Shown here: positions 16,259 through 24,736 of the stretch, one piece after another | Layout of the letters: every line of letters starts with the position of its first letter | Numbering within the stretch: the stretch's first letter is position 1 | Made by a program: the position numbers and the translations under genes | Notes under the pieces: generated by a model | Databases searched by the model: none | What the model saw: the letters and a program-made list of their open reading frames with translations, nothing else | Told to the model about the DNA's origin: nothing | Assembly (NCBI RefSeq): GCF_036013915.1 | Contig: NZ_CP107899.1 | Location: 7,034,001 to 7,098,000, forward strand | Length of the DNA: 64,000 bases | DNA from: Streptomyces sp. NBC_00464 | GTDB taxonomy: Bacteria > Actinomycetota > Actinomycetes > Streptomycetales > Streptomycetaceae | Direction: 5' to 3'

Positions 16259-17836
16259 TTGAGACGCACAGCAGCGCTCGGCTCGGCCGGGGCTCTGATC
16301 GCGGGCACGCTCATAGCGAGCGCGATAGCCGCACCGGCTGCCACCGCCGGCGGCCGCCACCACAACGGCTCCGAGGCGCGCGGCGTCCAGCTGGCCGCGG
16401 CACGCGCGGCCGGGGCCGGCATCGACTGGGCGGACTGTCCGGCCGACTGGGCCATCGCCGCGCCGATCCAGTGCGGATGGGTCACCGTCCCGCTCGACTA
16501 CGCCAGGCCCGACGGCAAGCAGATCAAGATAGCCGTCGACCGGCACGTCAGCACCGGAACAAGCAGTGAGCGCCAGGGCGCCCTGATCTACAACCCGGGC
16601 GGCCCCGGCGGCTCGGGCATGGCGTTCCCCAAGCGGATCGCGACGAAGAGCCCGCTCTGGCTGAACACGGCGAAGGCCTACGACTTCGTCGGCTTCGACC
16701 CCCGAGGCGTCGGCCACTCGGCGCCGATCTCCTGCATCGACCCGCAGGAGTTCGTGAAGGTACCCAAGGCAGACCCGGTGCCCGACTCCGAGGCCGACAA
16801 GCGCGCCCAGCGCAAGCTCGCCGCCGAGTACGCCGACGGCTGCGCCGAACGCAGCGGCGACATGCTGCCGCACATGACCACCCCCAACACCGCGCGTGAC
16901 CTGGACGTCATCCGTGCCGCGCTCGGTGAGAAGAAGCTCAACTACCTGGGCGTCTCCTACGGCACCTACCTCGGCGCGGTCTACGGCACGCTCTTCCCGT
17001 CGCACGTCCGCCGCATGGTCGTCGACAGCGTCGTCGACCCGTCGAAGGACAACATCTGGTACCAGGCCAACCTGAACCAGGACATCGCCTTCCAGAAGCG
17101 CTGGGGCGACTGGAAGGCCTGGGTCGCCGCCAACGACGCCACCTTCCACATCGGCGACACGCCCCAGAAGGTCGAGCAGGAGTGGCTGGCGCTGCGTGCG
17201 GCCGCCAAGAAGAGCCCGATCGGCGGCGTCCTCGGACCCGCCGAACTCATCGGGTTCTTCCAGAGCGCCCCGTACTACGACTCCGCCTGGGCGCCCACCG
17301 CCCGGACCTGGAGCGCCTACCGGGCCGGCGACACCCAGGCACTGATCGACGCCGCCGCCCCCGACCTGTCGGACACGGCGGGCAACATCCGTGCCGAGAA
17401 CAGCAATGCCGTGTACACGGCGGTCGAGTGCGCGGACGCCAAGTGGCCCACCAGCTGGCAGAAGTGGGACCGCGACAACACCCGGCTGCACAAGGACCAC
17501 CCGTTCATGACGTGGGCCAACGCCTGGATGAACCTGCCCTGTGCGACCTGGCAGGCCAAGCAGCAGACCCCGCTGGACGTCCGTACCGGCAAGGGCCTGC
17601 CCCCGGTGCTGATCGTGCAGTCCACGCGCGACGCCGCGACTCCGTACGAGGGCGCCGTCGAACTGCACAAGCGTTTCCGCGGCTCGCGCCTCATCACCGA
17701 GGAGGGGGCCGGATCGCACGGCGTCACCGGCCTGGTCAACCCCTGCGTCAACGAGCGGGTGGACAACTACCTGCTCACCGGGAAGACCGACCGGCGCGAT
17801 GTGACGTGCACCCCGCACGCCACGCCGAAGCCGTAG
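16259..17836 (+). CDS. tap: Secreted tripeptidyl aminopeptidase (Tap-like)
   Basis: 525-residue exported alpha/beta-hydrolase of the S33 peptidase group that removes tripeptides from protein N-termini, as known for Streptomyces Tap. The start is taken as TTG 16259, because GGGGGAGG lies 6 nt upstream and the following residues (RRTAALGSAGALIAGTLIAS) are a signal peptide ending near APAATA. The nucleophile Ser is in GVSYGTYLG, the Asp in QSTRDAATPYEGA and the His in GAGSHG. The oxyanion region is NPGGPGGSG. It is monocistronic with a strong terminator downstream. Confidence 0.92.
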   Translation: MRRTAALGSAGALIAGTLIASAIAAPAATAGGRHHNGSEARGVQLAAARAAGAGIDWADCPADWAIAAPIQCGWVTVPLDYARPDGKQIKIAVDRHVSTGTSSERQGALIYNPGGPGGSGMAFPKRIATKSPLWLNTAKAYDFVGFDPRGVGHSAPISCIDPQEFVKVPKADPVPDSEADKRAQRKLAAEYADGCAERSGDMLPHMTTPNTARDLDVIRAALGEKKLNYLGVSYGTYLGAVYGTLFPSHVRRMVVDSVVDPSKDNIWYQANLNQDIAFQKRWGDWKAWVAANDATFHIGDTPQKVEQEWLALRAAAKKSPIGGVLGPAELIGFFQSAPYYDSAWAPTARTWSAYRAGDTQALIDAAAPDLSDTAGNIRAENSNAVYTAVECADAKWPTSWQKWDRDNTRLHKDHPFMTWANAWMNLPCATWQAKQQTPLDVRTGKGLPPVLIVQSTRDAATPYEGAVELHKRFRGSRLITEEGAGSHGVTGLVNPCVNERVDNYLLTGKTDRRDVTCTPHATPKP

Positions 17837-17849
17837 CACCTGATTGACA

Positions 17850-17884
17850 GGACGGGCCGCCGGCAGGTTTCCGGCGGCCCGTCC
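17850..17884. terminator. Strong bidirectional terminator after tap
   Basis: Perfect 14-bp stem (GGACGGGCCGCCGG, 7-nt loop, CCGGCGGCCCGTCC) between the convergent tap and epimerase-like genes. Confidence 0.85.
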
Positions 17885-17902
17885 GCAGGGGCGGGGCCCG
17901 GT

Positions 17903-18952
17903 TCACGCCTCCCGGTCGTACCGCTCCAGCCAGGCGTCCTCCGCCGCGTAGTCGAAGAGCCCGGTGCCGTAGGACCGCACCATCGCGGGATAGGCGTCCG
18001 TCCAGTCGCGGCCCGCCAGCTGCCCGGCGATCCACTCGACCGTCTCCGGCAGCGACTCGGCATAGTCCGTCACCGCCCGGTACCCGAGCTCCCGCTCAGC
18101 CGCGCTCATGTCATAGACGATGGGATGCGGGCTGCTCCAGGGTGTCCCACCCACGCCCTCCGGCGTGGCGTCCCCCGGCATCAGCACGGTCTGCGCGCTC
18201 CGGCCCAGCACCGCATCCACCGCCTCGCCGATCTCCGCGACCGTCGGTGCCTGCGGATCGGCGGCGTTGAGCACCCGCGAGCCCGGCTTCAGAGCGGCGA
18301 GGCGGATCAGCTCCGCCACATTGGCGGCATGGACGGGATGGAAGCGCGAGGTTCCCCCGTACGCCAGGACCCGCCGCGTGCGGCCGTCCAGGGCCCGCTT
18401 CACGAAGTAGAGCTCCCGAGGCGAGCGGCAGTACGGACCGTGGACCGCGCCCGCCCGCAACAGCGTGACCGGCAGCGACTCACCCGCCGCCAGCAGGTCC
18501 CGCTCCAGCCGGATCTTCCGTGTCGCGTACGTGGCCCCGCCCGGCGCGACCGTGGCCTGCGACTCCGGAAGCGGCACCGGGTAGCGCGGCGCCCCGTCCG
18601 GCTCGCCCTGCGTGTCGAAACTGCGACCGTGGTCGTCCTCGTACACCGCACCGCTGGAGACGACCACCGCGGAGCCGACCCGGTCCGCGAGCGCCGTCAG
18701 CTGCCGGGCATGCGGTTCTCCGTACGCCACCATGTCGACCAGCACGTCACAGCCGTCGCCCAGCGCCGCCGCGAGCGCACCGTCCTCGTCGCGGTCCAGT
18801 GCGACCGTCCGGACGTCCTCGTGCCAGCTGGTGTCACGGCCACCGCCGCGCGAGGCGGCGGTGACGTCCCAGCCGTCCTCGACGAGCGAGCGCACCGCCG
18901 CCCGCCCGATCTGACCTGTCGCTCCCAGCACCCATGCATGTCCCTTGCTCAT
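17903..18952 (-). CDS. NAD-dependent epimerase/dehydratase-like (SDR) protein
   Basis: 349-residue extended short-chain dehydrogenase fold. The Rossmann motif is near the N-terminus (VLGATGQIGRAAV), with VVVSSGAVYEDD in the position of the catalytic Ser strand. The YxxxK-like motif is present as YATRKIRLE, and LRAGAVHGPY and HPVHAANVAELI are seen as in nucleotide-sugar epimerase relatives. The substrate is unknown. The ATG at 18952 directly precedes the glycine motif; longer upstream frames lack a ribosome-binding site. It is convergent with tap and transcribed separately from the acyltransferase downstream. Confidence 0.85.
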   Translation of the reverse strand: MSKGHAWVLGATGQIGRAAVRSLVEDGWDVTAASRGGGRDTSWHEDVRTVALDRDEDGALAAALGDGCDVLVDMVAYGEPHARQLTALADRVGSAVVVSSGAVYEDDHGRSFDTQGEPDGAPRYPVPLPESQATVAPGGATYATRKIRLERDLLAAGESLPVTLLRAGAVHGPYCRSPRELYFVKRALDGRTRRVLAYGGTSRFHPVHAANVAELIRLAALKPGSRVLNAADPQAPTVAEIGEAVDAVLGRSAQTVLMPGDATPEGVGGTPWSSPHPIVYDMSAAERELGYRAVTDYAESLPETVEWIAGQLAGRDWTDAYPAMVRSYGTGLFDYAAEDAWLERYDREA

Positions 18953-19016
18953 ACACCGGACGCTAGAGCCTGCGCACCGTCCCGACCAGCGGGGTTCACC
19001 GACCGCGAATCCGCCG

Positions 19017-19730
19017 TCAGCGTCGACGTTTCGGGAACTTCCCCGCACCGTCCTCCTGTTCGGCGGCCTTCACCTTGGCCGCGTACTCGTCGACGTACTC
19101 CTGACCGGAGAGACCGAGGATCGCGTACATGATCTCGTCGGTGACCGCCCGGATCGCCGCCTTCTCGTTCTCCAGACCGGCGTAGCGGGAGAAGTCCAGC
19201 GGTTCGCCGAAGCGGATGGTGACCTGCTTGATGCGCGGGACGACCTTCCCGGGCGGCTGGATCTCGAACGTGCCGACCATCGCGCACGGCACCACCGGAA
19301 CCTGCGCCCGGATGGCCATCACCGCCACACCGACCTTGCCCTTGTAGAGCCGGCCGTCGTGCGAACGGGTGCCCTCCGGATAGATCCCCAGCAGCTCGCC
19401 CCTGCCCAGCACCCCGAGCCCCTCGCGGATCGCCGCCTGCCCGGCGTTCTTGCCCGACCGGTCCACCGGGATCTGACCGATGCTGCGGAAGAACGCGGCG
19501 GTCAGACGGCCCTTCACACCGGGTCCGGTGAAGTACTCCGCCTTCGCGAGGAAGGTGACCCGCCGCTTGATGATGGCCGGCATCAGGAAGTGGTCGGAGA
19601 AGGACAGATGGTTGCCGGCGATGATCGCTCCGCCGTCGGCCGGAATGTTCTCCATCCCCTTGATGACGGGGCGGAAGAACAACCGCAGCAGCGGCCCCAG
19701 GACGACGTACTTGAGCACGTAATAGAACAC
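19017..19730 (-). CDS. 1-acylglycerol-3-phosphate acyltransferase-like (PlsC family)
   Basis: 237-residue PlsC-type acyltransferase that transfers an acyl chain to lysophosphatidate in phospholipid synthesis. The catalytic HxxxxD motif is NHLSFSDH near residue 40, and the phosphate-binding block is YPEGTRSHDG. VPVVPCAMVGTFE and IRFGEPLDFS follow as in the family. The GTG at 19730 (VFYYVLKYVV) is preferred because GGAG lies 8 nt upstream. An in-frame ATG 46 codons earlier gives an uncharacteristic leader. The basic C-terminus (KFPKRRR) is likely cytoplasmic. Confidence 0.9.
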   Translation of the reverse strand: MFYYVLKYVVLGPLLRLFFRPVIKGMENIPADGGAIIAGNHLSFSDHFLMPAIIKRRVTFLAKAEYFTGPGVKGRLTAAFFRSIGQIPVDRSGKNAGQAAIREGLGVLGRGELLGIYPEGTRSHDGRLYKGKVGVAVMAIRAQVPVVPCAMVGTFEIQPPGKVVPRIKQVTIRFGEPLDFSRYAGLENEKAAIRAVTDEIMYAILGLSGQEYVDEYAAKVKAAEQEDGAGKFPKRRR

Positions 19731-19932
19731 GGGCGGCTCCAAGCTCTGCCGGATCGGCTCCGGGGCTGCGTTCTCCCAGGTCGGCGGATGTCTCTGCGGG
19801 AACAGCCTAGGGCCGGCCGGCGACTCCTGTAACCGTCTGCGACCGTGCCGACCTGATGTCGTACGCATCGGTGCGGAAGTGGATCCTCCGATGTTACGGG
19901 GCCACAGGCGTTCTCCCCGGACCCGTAGCGGG

Positions 19933-20910
19933 TCAGGGACAGTACTGCGGTGCCTGGTCCAGGTTGTTCTCCGTGACGAGGACCAGGGGGACGGAGTCGA
20001 TCCGGGCAGCCTTCTTCCCGGCGAGCAGCGCCAAGGTGTTCCTGACGGCCATGGTCCCGTTCACCAAGGGGGAGTTGGTGACGGTGGCGGACAGCCGACC
20101 GCTCCTGATCGCGGCCAGGCCCTTGTCGGTTCCGTTCACCGTCACGATCCTGACGCCCTTCGTCCCGGCCGCGTCGAAGGCATTGCGCACCGCGAAGGCC
20201 ATTTCCTCGTTGGCGACGAAGGCGTAGTCGAGGCCCGGGTGTTCACGGATCATCGTGGCTGCGACATCACGCGCCCGCACCGGGTCGAACATGCCGGGTC
20301 CTTCGGCCACGATCTCTGCGTTGTCGGGCAGCCCGGCAGTGAAACCGGAGACGAGCAGATCGGAGGCTGCGCCCGGCGCGCCGGCGACGACACCGACCTC
20401 GGCCGGCTTCCCGTTCGCGTCCTTATCGATCCACTCGGCGTCGAGACGGCCTGCCTGTTCGAGGTCCACGACGACCGCCCCGAGGATGTCCGAGGTGTCC
20501 TTCGGCACCACCGAGGTCAGGAAGACGGGCGTGCCGGCGCTCCGGGCCCGGGCGATGTCGCCCGGCAGGGCGTCGATGTCCACGGGCTGAACGATCAGCG
20601 CGTCCACCTTCCACGACGTCATCTTCCCGATGTTCTCCAGCTCCTTCGCCGCGTCCTGCTGCGAGTTCGCGGTGAACAGCCTGACGCCCTCGTTCTCCGC
20701 CGAGAGTTCGACGGCACCCTGGAGGCACGTGTGGAAATCGGTGTGGGCCCCGTTGACGAATCCGAGCGTGACGGTGGTGTCGTGCCCCGCGCCGGAGCCG
20801 CCACCGCAGCCGCTCAGCACGAGAGCGGCGCCGGCGGCCGATGCGGTCAGTGCTCTGCGGGACGTGCGCGGTCTCTTCGGTTCGTCCGGTCTGTCATGAG
20901 GAAGGAGCAC
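19933..20910 (-). CDS. Sugar-type ABC substrate-binding lipoprotein (paralogue 1)
   Basis: 325-residue lipoprotein with lipobox LVLSGC near residue 35 and a periplasmic-binding-protein fold of the ribose/xylose (type I) class: LGFVNGAHTDFHTCLQGAVE, DALIVQPVDIDALPGDIARA, GVVAGAPGAASDLLVSGF. It is closely similar to the plus-strand lipoprotein at 24737-25693, even sharing the QAPQYCP end. It lies 28 bp after a cupin gene on the same strand. It probably supplies ligand to the divergent importer, perhaps with a different affinity or ligand. Confidence 0.9.
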   Translation of the reverse strand: MLLPHDRPDEPKRPRTSRRALTASAAGAALVLSGCGGGSGAGHDTTVTLGFVNGAHTDFHTCLQGAVELSAENEGVRLFTANSQQDAAKELENIGKMTSWKVDALIVQPVDIDALPGDIARARSAGTPVFLTSVVPKDTSDILGAVVVDLEQAGRLDAEWIDKDANGKPAEVGVVAGAPGAASDLLVSGFTAGLPDNAEIVAEGPGMFDPVRARDVAATMIREHPGLDYAFVANEEMAFAVRNAFDAAGTKGVRIVTVNGTDKGLAAIRSGRLSATVTNSPLVNGTMAVRNTLALLAGKKAARIDSVPLVLVTENNLDQAPQYCP

Positions 20911-20938
20911 GGGGGAGTACCGCCTTTCGTGGGGCTGT

Positions 20939-21343
20939 TCAGCCCATCTGGTCCTGCGGCGACAGGTGTTCCACCGTCACGCCGGTGTCGGTGAACGTGC
21001 GGGTCACATGCCCCGAGCTGTAGACCCACAGAATGCGCAACGGCGTGTCGCCCACGTTTCGGAAGAGGTGCGGTACGGGGGCGGGGACGTACGTGGTGTC
21101 GTACCTCTCCAGACGGGTCACCTCGCCATCGATCACCACCTCCGCGTCACCGTCGAGGACCGTGACGTGCTCGTCGCAGTTGTGCGAGTGCAGGGGCGCC
21201 CCGGAGCCGACCGGATAGACGCTGATTCCGCTGGTGATCCGGTTCTCGCCACCGGCGGAGGCTGTGGTGACCAAGGGCGTCGTGACGACCGCGCCGCCAC
21301 GGTCGAGGAGGGGGACGTCGGCGACTTTGATGACGGTGGACAT
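20939..21343 (-). CDS. Single-domain cupin protein
   Basis: 134-residue cupin with a conserved barrel: [20 protein letters not shown] contains the G(X)5HXH(X)3-4E-like metal motif, and [20 protein letters not shown] supplies the second His motif. It may be a small dioxygenase, isomerase or sugar-binding protein; sequence alone does not decide. It is the first gene of a two-gene minus-strand operon with binding protein 1 and is divergent from the CMD/transporter operon across a shared LysR-style site. Confidence 0.88.
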   Translation of the reverse strand: MSTVIKVADVPLLDRGGAVVTTPLVTTASAGGENRITSGISVYPVGSGAPLHSHNCDEHVTVLDGDAEVVIDGEVTRLERYDTTYVPAPVPHLFRNVGDTPLRILWVYSSGHVTRTFTDTGVTVEHLSPQDQMG

Positions 21344-21418
21344 CAGGGGGGTTCCTTTCGGCAGGGCTGCGCCGAACGAGGCTAGGGCCAGGAACCGGGA
21401 AGGGATGCCCTCCGGTAT

Positions 21419-21433
21419 GCAGTTTTACATTGC
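21419..21433. promoter_or_regulatory. LysR-style site 1 (GCAGT-N5-ATTGC)
   Basis: 15-bp dyad GCAGTTTTACATTGC between divergent cupin (75 bp away) and CMD (97 bp away) genes. It shares GCA-R-Y-N5-M-TTGC with sites at 26839 and 36231, and nearly with 33362. It is proposed to bind the LysR regulator encoded at 25902. Confidence 0.55.
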
Positions 21434-21530
21434 ACGTCAGGAGGGATGTGGTTGCCGGATACGCGGGTACGGTCGGCCACCATTGCACGGCGAAACCGGA
21501 CCGTGCCCGAGGCTAAGGCGGATCGCCGAC

Positions 21531-22124
21531 ATGAGGCTCCCCGTACTCACCGAACACGAAATGACTCCGCCCCAGAAGGAGCTGGCCGACCGCATCACGG
21601 CCCGCCGCGGTGCGGTGCGGGGGCCGTTCCGGGTCTGGCTGCACAGCCCGCAGATGTGTGAACGCGCCGAATCGCTCGGTGCCTTCGCCCGCTTCGACTG
21701 CAGCCTTCCCGAGCATCTGCGCGAGCTCACCCTGCTGCTCGCGGCCCGCAACTGGGACGCCCAGTACTCATGGAACGCGCACGTGCGCAGCGCGATAGCG
21801 TCCGGGGTGCCCGAGGAAGCGGTGCAGGCCATCGCCGAGCGGCGCCGGCCGGACTTCGGGAACGAGCCGGACCAGGCGTTCTACGAGTTCTGCCGGGAGA
21901 TCCTCCAGGACCACTTCGTCTCCGACGAGACGTTCGCCCGCGCCCACGAGCACTTCGGTTCGCAGGGCCTGGTCGACACCATCGGGGCGCTCGGCAACTT
22001 CACCATGCTCGGCATGTGTCTCAACGCCTTCCAGGTCGACCTCCAGGCCGACCGCGAGCCCCCCTTCCCGGACATCCGCGGATTCGAGCGGGTCGTCCGT
22101 GACGGGGACGGGCCCCGGCCGTGA
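21531..22124 (+). CDS. Carboxymuconolactone-decarboxylase (CMD) family protein
   Basis: 197-residue CMD/AhpD-fold protein: LRELTLLLAARNWDAQYSWN, then AHVRSAIASGVPEEAVQAIA, the typical helical core. It lacks the AhpD CxxC, so it is not expected to be a peroxiredoxin partner. It may be a decarboxylase or lactone hydrolase in catabolism. The ATG at 21531 gives MRLPVLTEHEMTPPQKEL, a normal CMD start. Its stop overlaps the ABC ATPase start, so it is the first gene of the transporter operon and may act on the imported compound. Confidence 0.85.
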   Translation: MRLPVLTEHEMTPPQKELADRITARRGAVRGPFRVWLHSPQMCERAESLGAFARFDCSLPEHLRELTLLLAARNWDAQYSWNAHVRSAIASGVPEEAVQAIAERRRPDFGNEPDQAFYEFCREILQDHFVSDETFARAHEHFGSQGLVDTIGALGNFTMLGMCLNAFQVDLQADREPPFPDIRGFERVVRDGDGPRP

Positions 22125-23662
22125 CGGGGCGGACCACCCGTCCCGGCGCCACCGAGGCCCCCGGCCCCGGCCGCTGCGCACCCCTGGTCCGGCTCCGCGG
22201 GGTCACCAAGAGCTTCGGCGGGGCCGCCGCGCTCAAAGGGGTCGACCTGGACCTGTATCCGGGAGAGATCCACGCGCTGATGGGCATGAACGGTGCCGGC
22301 AAGTCGACGCTCGTCCAGGTCCTCTCCGGAGTGCACCAGGCGGACGGCGGCACCATCGGCGTCGACGGGCACGACCACAGCGGCCTCACCGTGCGCAGGG
22401 CCCGCCACCTCGGCATCGCCTTCGTACCGCAGCGCCGCGAGCTGGTCATGGGCCTGAGCGTGGCCGAGAACATCATGCTCGGCGACCTGCCCCGCCGGGG
22501 CGGCATCGTGAGCCGGCCGCGGATGGTCTCCCTGGCCCGGACCGCCCTCGCCGGCCTGGGCATCGACATCGACGTGCGGCGCATGGCGGGCGAACTCACC
22601 GTCGCCGAGCAGACCATGGTCGAGGTCGCCCGGGAGGTCCGGCGCGGCGGACGTGTGCTGATCCTCGACGAGCCGACCGCGTGCCTCGGCGCGGAGGCCG
22701 CCGGACGGATCAGGGAGCTGGTCCGCAGACTGCGCGACGAAGGTGTCGCCGTCGTCTACATCTCGCACTACATCGACGAGGTACTGGGCCTCGCGGACCG
22801 GGTGACGGTGCTGCGCGACGGCGCGGTGGTGCGCAGCGCACCGGCCGCCGGCTTCGACGCGGCGGAGCTCGTACGCGGCATGGTCGGCCGGGACGTGGTG
22901 TCGTACCGGCCGGAGCGGCCCGCCCCCGGGGACGAGGTCGGCCTCGCGATCCGCGGTCTCACCCACGGCAGGTCCATTCGCGACTTCACCGCGCAGGTCC
23001 GCAAGGGCGAGGTCGTCGCCGTGCTCGGTCCCGCCGGGGACGCCCAGTCGTGCCTGTTCGACCTGCTCTCCGGACGGCAGCGGCCGCAGGGCGGGGAGCT
23101 CCACGTGGACGCTCGGTCCGTGCCGCTGGGACGGGTGCCGGCCTCGCTCGCGAGCGGGCTGCGCTGTGTCACGGGGGACCGCCGCGCCCTGGGCCTCGTG
23201 CCGGGACTCTCCGTGGACGAGAACCTGATGCTCGCCGACGACCGGTTCCACCGCAGGCGGCTGCACCGCCGGGGCGACCTGGCCCGGCGTTCGGCGACCC
23301 GCCGCAAGGACTACGGGGTCGTGACGCTCGGTGGTGACCCGCCGGTCGGCAGTCTGTCCGGCGGCAACCAGCAGAAGGTGCTCCTTGCCAAGTGGCTGGA
23401 GACCGCCCCCACGGCCTGCTTCCTCGAAGACCCCACCAACGGCGTGGACGTCGCAGCCGTGGCGGACATCCACACCCTCATCGACGCCCTCGCCTCGCGA
23501 GGGGTCGCGGTTCTGCTCGCCTCCTCGTCCGCGGAGGAGGCGATGCGCCTGGCCGACCGGATCCTCGTGGTCCGGGCGGGGCGCACCGTCGCGGAGTACG
23601 ACACCACTGCCATCACCCGCGACGAACTCGTCGCCACCGCCCTCGGAGGAGCGCCGAAGTGA
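22121..23662 (+). CDS. Sugar-type ABC importer ATPase, two NBDs (RbsA/MglA class)
   Basis: 513-residue tandem ATPase of the carbohydrate-uptake type 2 class. NBD1 is intact: Walker A GMNGAGKSTLVQV, signature-like LTVAEQTMVEVA, Walker B VLILDEPT. NBD2 is unusually degenerate: the P-loop reads GPAGDAQSC with no Lys or Arg, and Walker B reads CFLEDPTNGVDV with D and E swapped. Its LSGGNQQKVLLAKWL signature is kept. In this class NBD2 or NBD1 is often weakened, but rarely this much. Stop/start overlaps link it to the CMD gene and to the permease. Confidence 0.92.
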   Translation: MTGRTTRPGATEAPGPGRCAPLVRLRGVTKSFGGAAALKGVDLDLYPGEIHALMGMNGAGKSTLVQVLSGVHQADGGTIGVDGHDHSGLTVRRARHLGIAFVPQRRELVMGLSVAENIMLGDLPRRGGIVSRPRMVSLARTALAGLGIDIDVRRMAGELTVAEQTMVEVAREVRRGGRVLILDEPTACLGAEAAGRIRELVRRLRDEGVAVVYISHYIDEVLGLADRVTVLRDGAVVRSAPAAGFDAAELVRGMVGRDVVSYRPERPAPGDEVGLAIRGLTHGRSIRDFTAQVRKGEVVAVLGPAGDAQSCLFDLLSGRQRPQGGELHVDARSVPLGRVPASLASGLRCVTGDRRALGLVPGLSVDENLMLADDRFHRRRLHRRGDLARRSATRRKDYGVVTLGGDPPVGSLSGGNQQKVLLAKWLETAPTACFLEDPTNGVDVAAVADIHTLIDALASRGVAVLLASSSAEEAMRLADRILVVRAGRTVAEYDTTAITRDELVATALGGAPK

Positions 23663-24672
23663 GCCTGAAATCCCCCTCCGTCGCCCCTGGCCGGGCGACC
23701 GTTCCGGCCGCCGGCCGGCCCCGCCCGACGATCAGGTCGCTGGGCCGGATACCCCACGGCGGACTGATCGCCGTCCTGATCCTGATGATCGTCTTCACCG
23801 CTCTGCGGGCGGACTCGTTCACCACCTCGCAGAACCTCCTCAACATCCTCCGCCAGATCAGCGTGACCGCCGTCATCGCCGGCGGACTCACCCTGCTGAT
23901 GACGGCGGGCGGCATGGACTTCTCGATGGGCAGCAATGCCGCCGTGACCACAGCCGTGGCCGCGCAGCTGCTTTCCCACGGCCAGTCCACGACCGTCACG
24001 GTGGTCGTCACGCTCCTGCTGGCCACGGTGATCGGCCTGGTCAACGGCTTGGTCGTGACCTTCACCCGGGTGGCGCCGTTCGTCGCGACACTGGCGACGG
24101 CCATGCTGCTCGACGGGGTCGCCCTGCTCGTCCTGAACGGCATGAGCATCTCCATCGGGGACCGGATGTCGGCGCTCGGCAACTCCAAGGTCCTCGGCAT
24201 TCCCTGGCTGCTGATCGTGGCCGTCGTGGTTCTGGCGGCCGTCGGTCTGGCGATGCGGTTCACCACCTTCGGGCGGGACGCCTTCGCGATGGGCGGCAAC
24301 GAACACGTCGCCCGGCTGAGCGGCATCAACGTACCCGCCCGCAAGCTCGCCCTCTACGCTCTCGCCGGAGGTCTGTCCGGTCTGGCCGGACTGATGCTCC
24401 TCTCCCGCCTGGGCGCCAGCGCACCCAACACCGGAGGCCTTCAGCTCCAGCTCACCGCAGTGGCCGCCGTGGTCATCGGGGGCACCCTGCTGTCCGGCGG
24501 GCACGGCACGATTCCCGGCACCGTGCTCGGTGTGATCCTTCTGGGCGTCGTCGCCAACGCGCTGAACCTGCTCCAGGTCAACAGCTACTACCAGCCCGTC
24601 GTCACCGGTGCGGTGCTCCTCGTCGCGGCCGTGGTCAACGAGTTCAACCGCAGGTCCGGGCCCGGTCACTGA
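23659..24672 (+). CDS. Sugar-type ABC importer permease (RbsC class)
   Basis: 337-residue permease with about nine or ten hydrophobic segments, starting at GTG 23659, which overlaps the ATPase stop (GTGA). Family features: a TLLMTAGGMDFSMGSNAAVT segment with the conserved G-x-D-x-S, and FGRDAFAMGGNEHVARLSGI, the ATPase-contact loop. VVIGGTLLSGGHGTIPGTVL lies near the C-terminus. It forms the membrane channel with the tandem ATPase and the binding lipoproteins on either side. A single permease gene implies a homodimer. Confidence 0.92.
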   Translation: MSLKSPSVAPGRATVPAAGRPRPTIRSLGRIPHGGLIAVLILMIVFTALRADSFTTSQNLLNILRQISVTAVIAGGLTLLMTAGGMDFSMGSNAAVTTAVAAQLLSHGQSTTVTVVVTLLLATVIGLVNGLVVTFTRVAPFVATLATAMLLDGVALLVLNGMSISIGDRMSALGNSKVLGIPWLLIVAVVVLAAVGLAMRFTTFGRDAFAMGGNEHVARLSGINVPARKLALYALAGGLSGLAGLMLLSRLGASAPNTGGLQLQLTAVAAVVIGGTLLSGGHGTIPGTVLGVILLGVVANALNLLQVNSYYQPVVTGAVLLVAAVVNEFNRRSGPGH

Positions 24673-24736
24673 CCCACGGCCCCGCCGGCTCCCCCCACAC
24701 CCTTCCCGTCAATGTCGCAGGAAAGGTCATACCTCC

